Shown here in pieces: positions 43,052-43,115 of a stretch of DNA of 43,115 nt; position 1 is the stretch's first letter, and the number at the start of each line of letters is the position of its first letter. A program made the position numbers and the translations under genes. Below the pieces are notes generated by a model. That model searched no databases and was not told the origin of the DNA. It saw nothing but the letters and a program-made list of their open reading frames with translations. This DNA is from Flavobacterium muglaense (lineage in GTDB: Bacteria; Bacteroidota; Bacteroidia; Flavobacteriales; Flavobacteriaceae): positions 1 through 43,115 of the forward strand of contig NZ_JACRUK010000034.1 in assembly GCF_014305155.1 (NCBI RefSeq), read 5' to 3'.

Positions 43052-43115
43052 GAAAAAACCTCATTTAGTCGCTATTTTGACTTAAAATCATCCTCATAAA
43101 CATCACTACAATCGT

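Overview
The window looks like a chromosomal segment of a Flavobacterium-type member of the Bacteroidota. The evidence is AT-rich DNA, near-absence of Shine-Dalgarno sequences, promoters of the TTG-N17/18-TAnnTTTG type (clear ahead of sdaA and of a tetA-like gene), a TamB/TamL pair, a type IX secretion C-terminal domain, and dispersed REP-like palindromes typical of this group as I recall them. Species cannot be named from the sequence.

Positions 1-21,800 are ordinary chromosome. They hold a SIMPL-domain protein and a rhomboid protease (minus strand), SelO protein adenylyltransferase, a class V aminotransferase-fold enzyme, an outer-membrane barrel, a DUF3995 membrane protein, a probable amidase and a probable GCS-like ligase, several small envelope or DUF proteins, a VOC protein, a hotdog thioesterase, the translationally coupled tamB-tamL pair, and single-chain L-serine dehydratase.

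Positions 21,900-24,100 form a boundary zone. An IS110-family element appears to have inserted into a REP-like palindrome, and it is followed by six copies of a 25-bp repeat.

From 24,110 to at least 43,042 lies the main result: an integron-like system. A tyrosine recombinase of 584 aa is followed 45 bp after its stop codon by an attI-like site, then by 13 consecutive gene cassettes, nearly all ending in a 132-140 bp imperfect palindrome built like an integron attC site. The decisive observation is that the first 9-10 bases of 12 of the 13 cassettes (read from G|TT) are the reverse complement of the bases ending in AAC at the left edge of that same cassette's own terminal palindrome, even though these bases differ between cassettes. 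This is what excision and integration of circular cassettes at G|TT produces. The spacing between the AAC and GTT cores is 116-120 bp at eleven sites and 111 bp at the last.

The recombinase is not a canonical IntI. It lacks the extra IntI segment between the lysine and HxxR motifs, it is transcribed toward the array, and it carries a ~290-residue N-terminal extension with three repeats that resemble HARP domains.

Cassette cargo in order: (1) a type IX-secreted leucine-rich-repeat protein; (2) a membrane protein with a C-terminal WHH nuclease domain; (3) a four-gene redox operon (AraC regulator, AhpD-like, DoxX, OsmC); (4) a divergent full-length UvrB; (5) two lipoproteins; (6) three unknown small genes; (7) a TetA-like efflux pump with an attenuator-like leader; (8) and (9) small genes on the minus strand; (10) and (12) identical 1149-bp cassettes carrying a convergent pair of DUF2158-like genes and a lipoprotein; (11) a minus-strand small gene; (13) a cassette with no ORF, made of 69-bp tandem repeats. 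The array may continue past the window edge.
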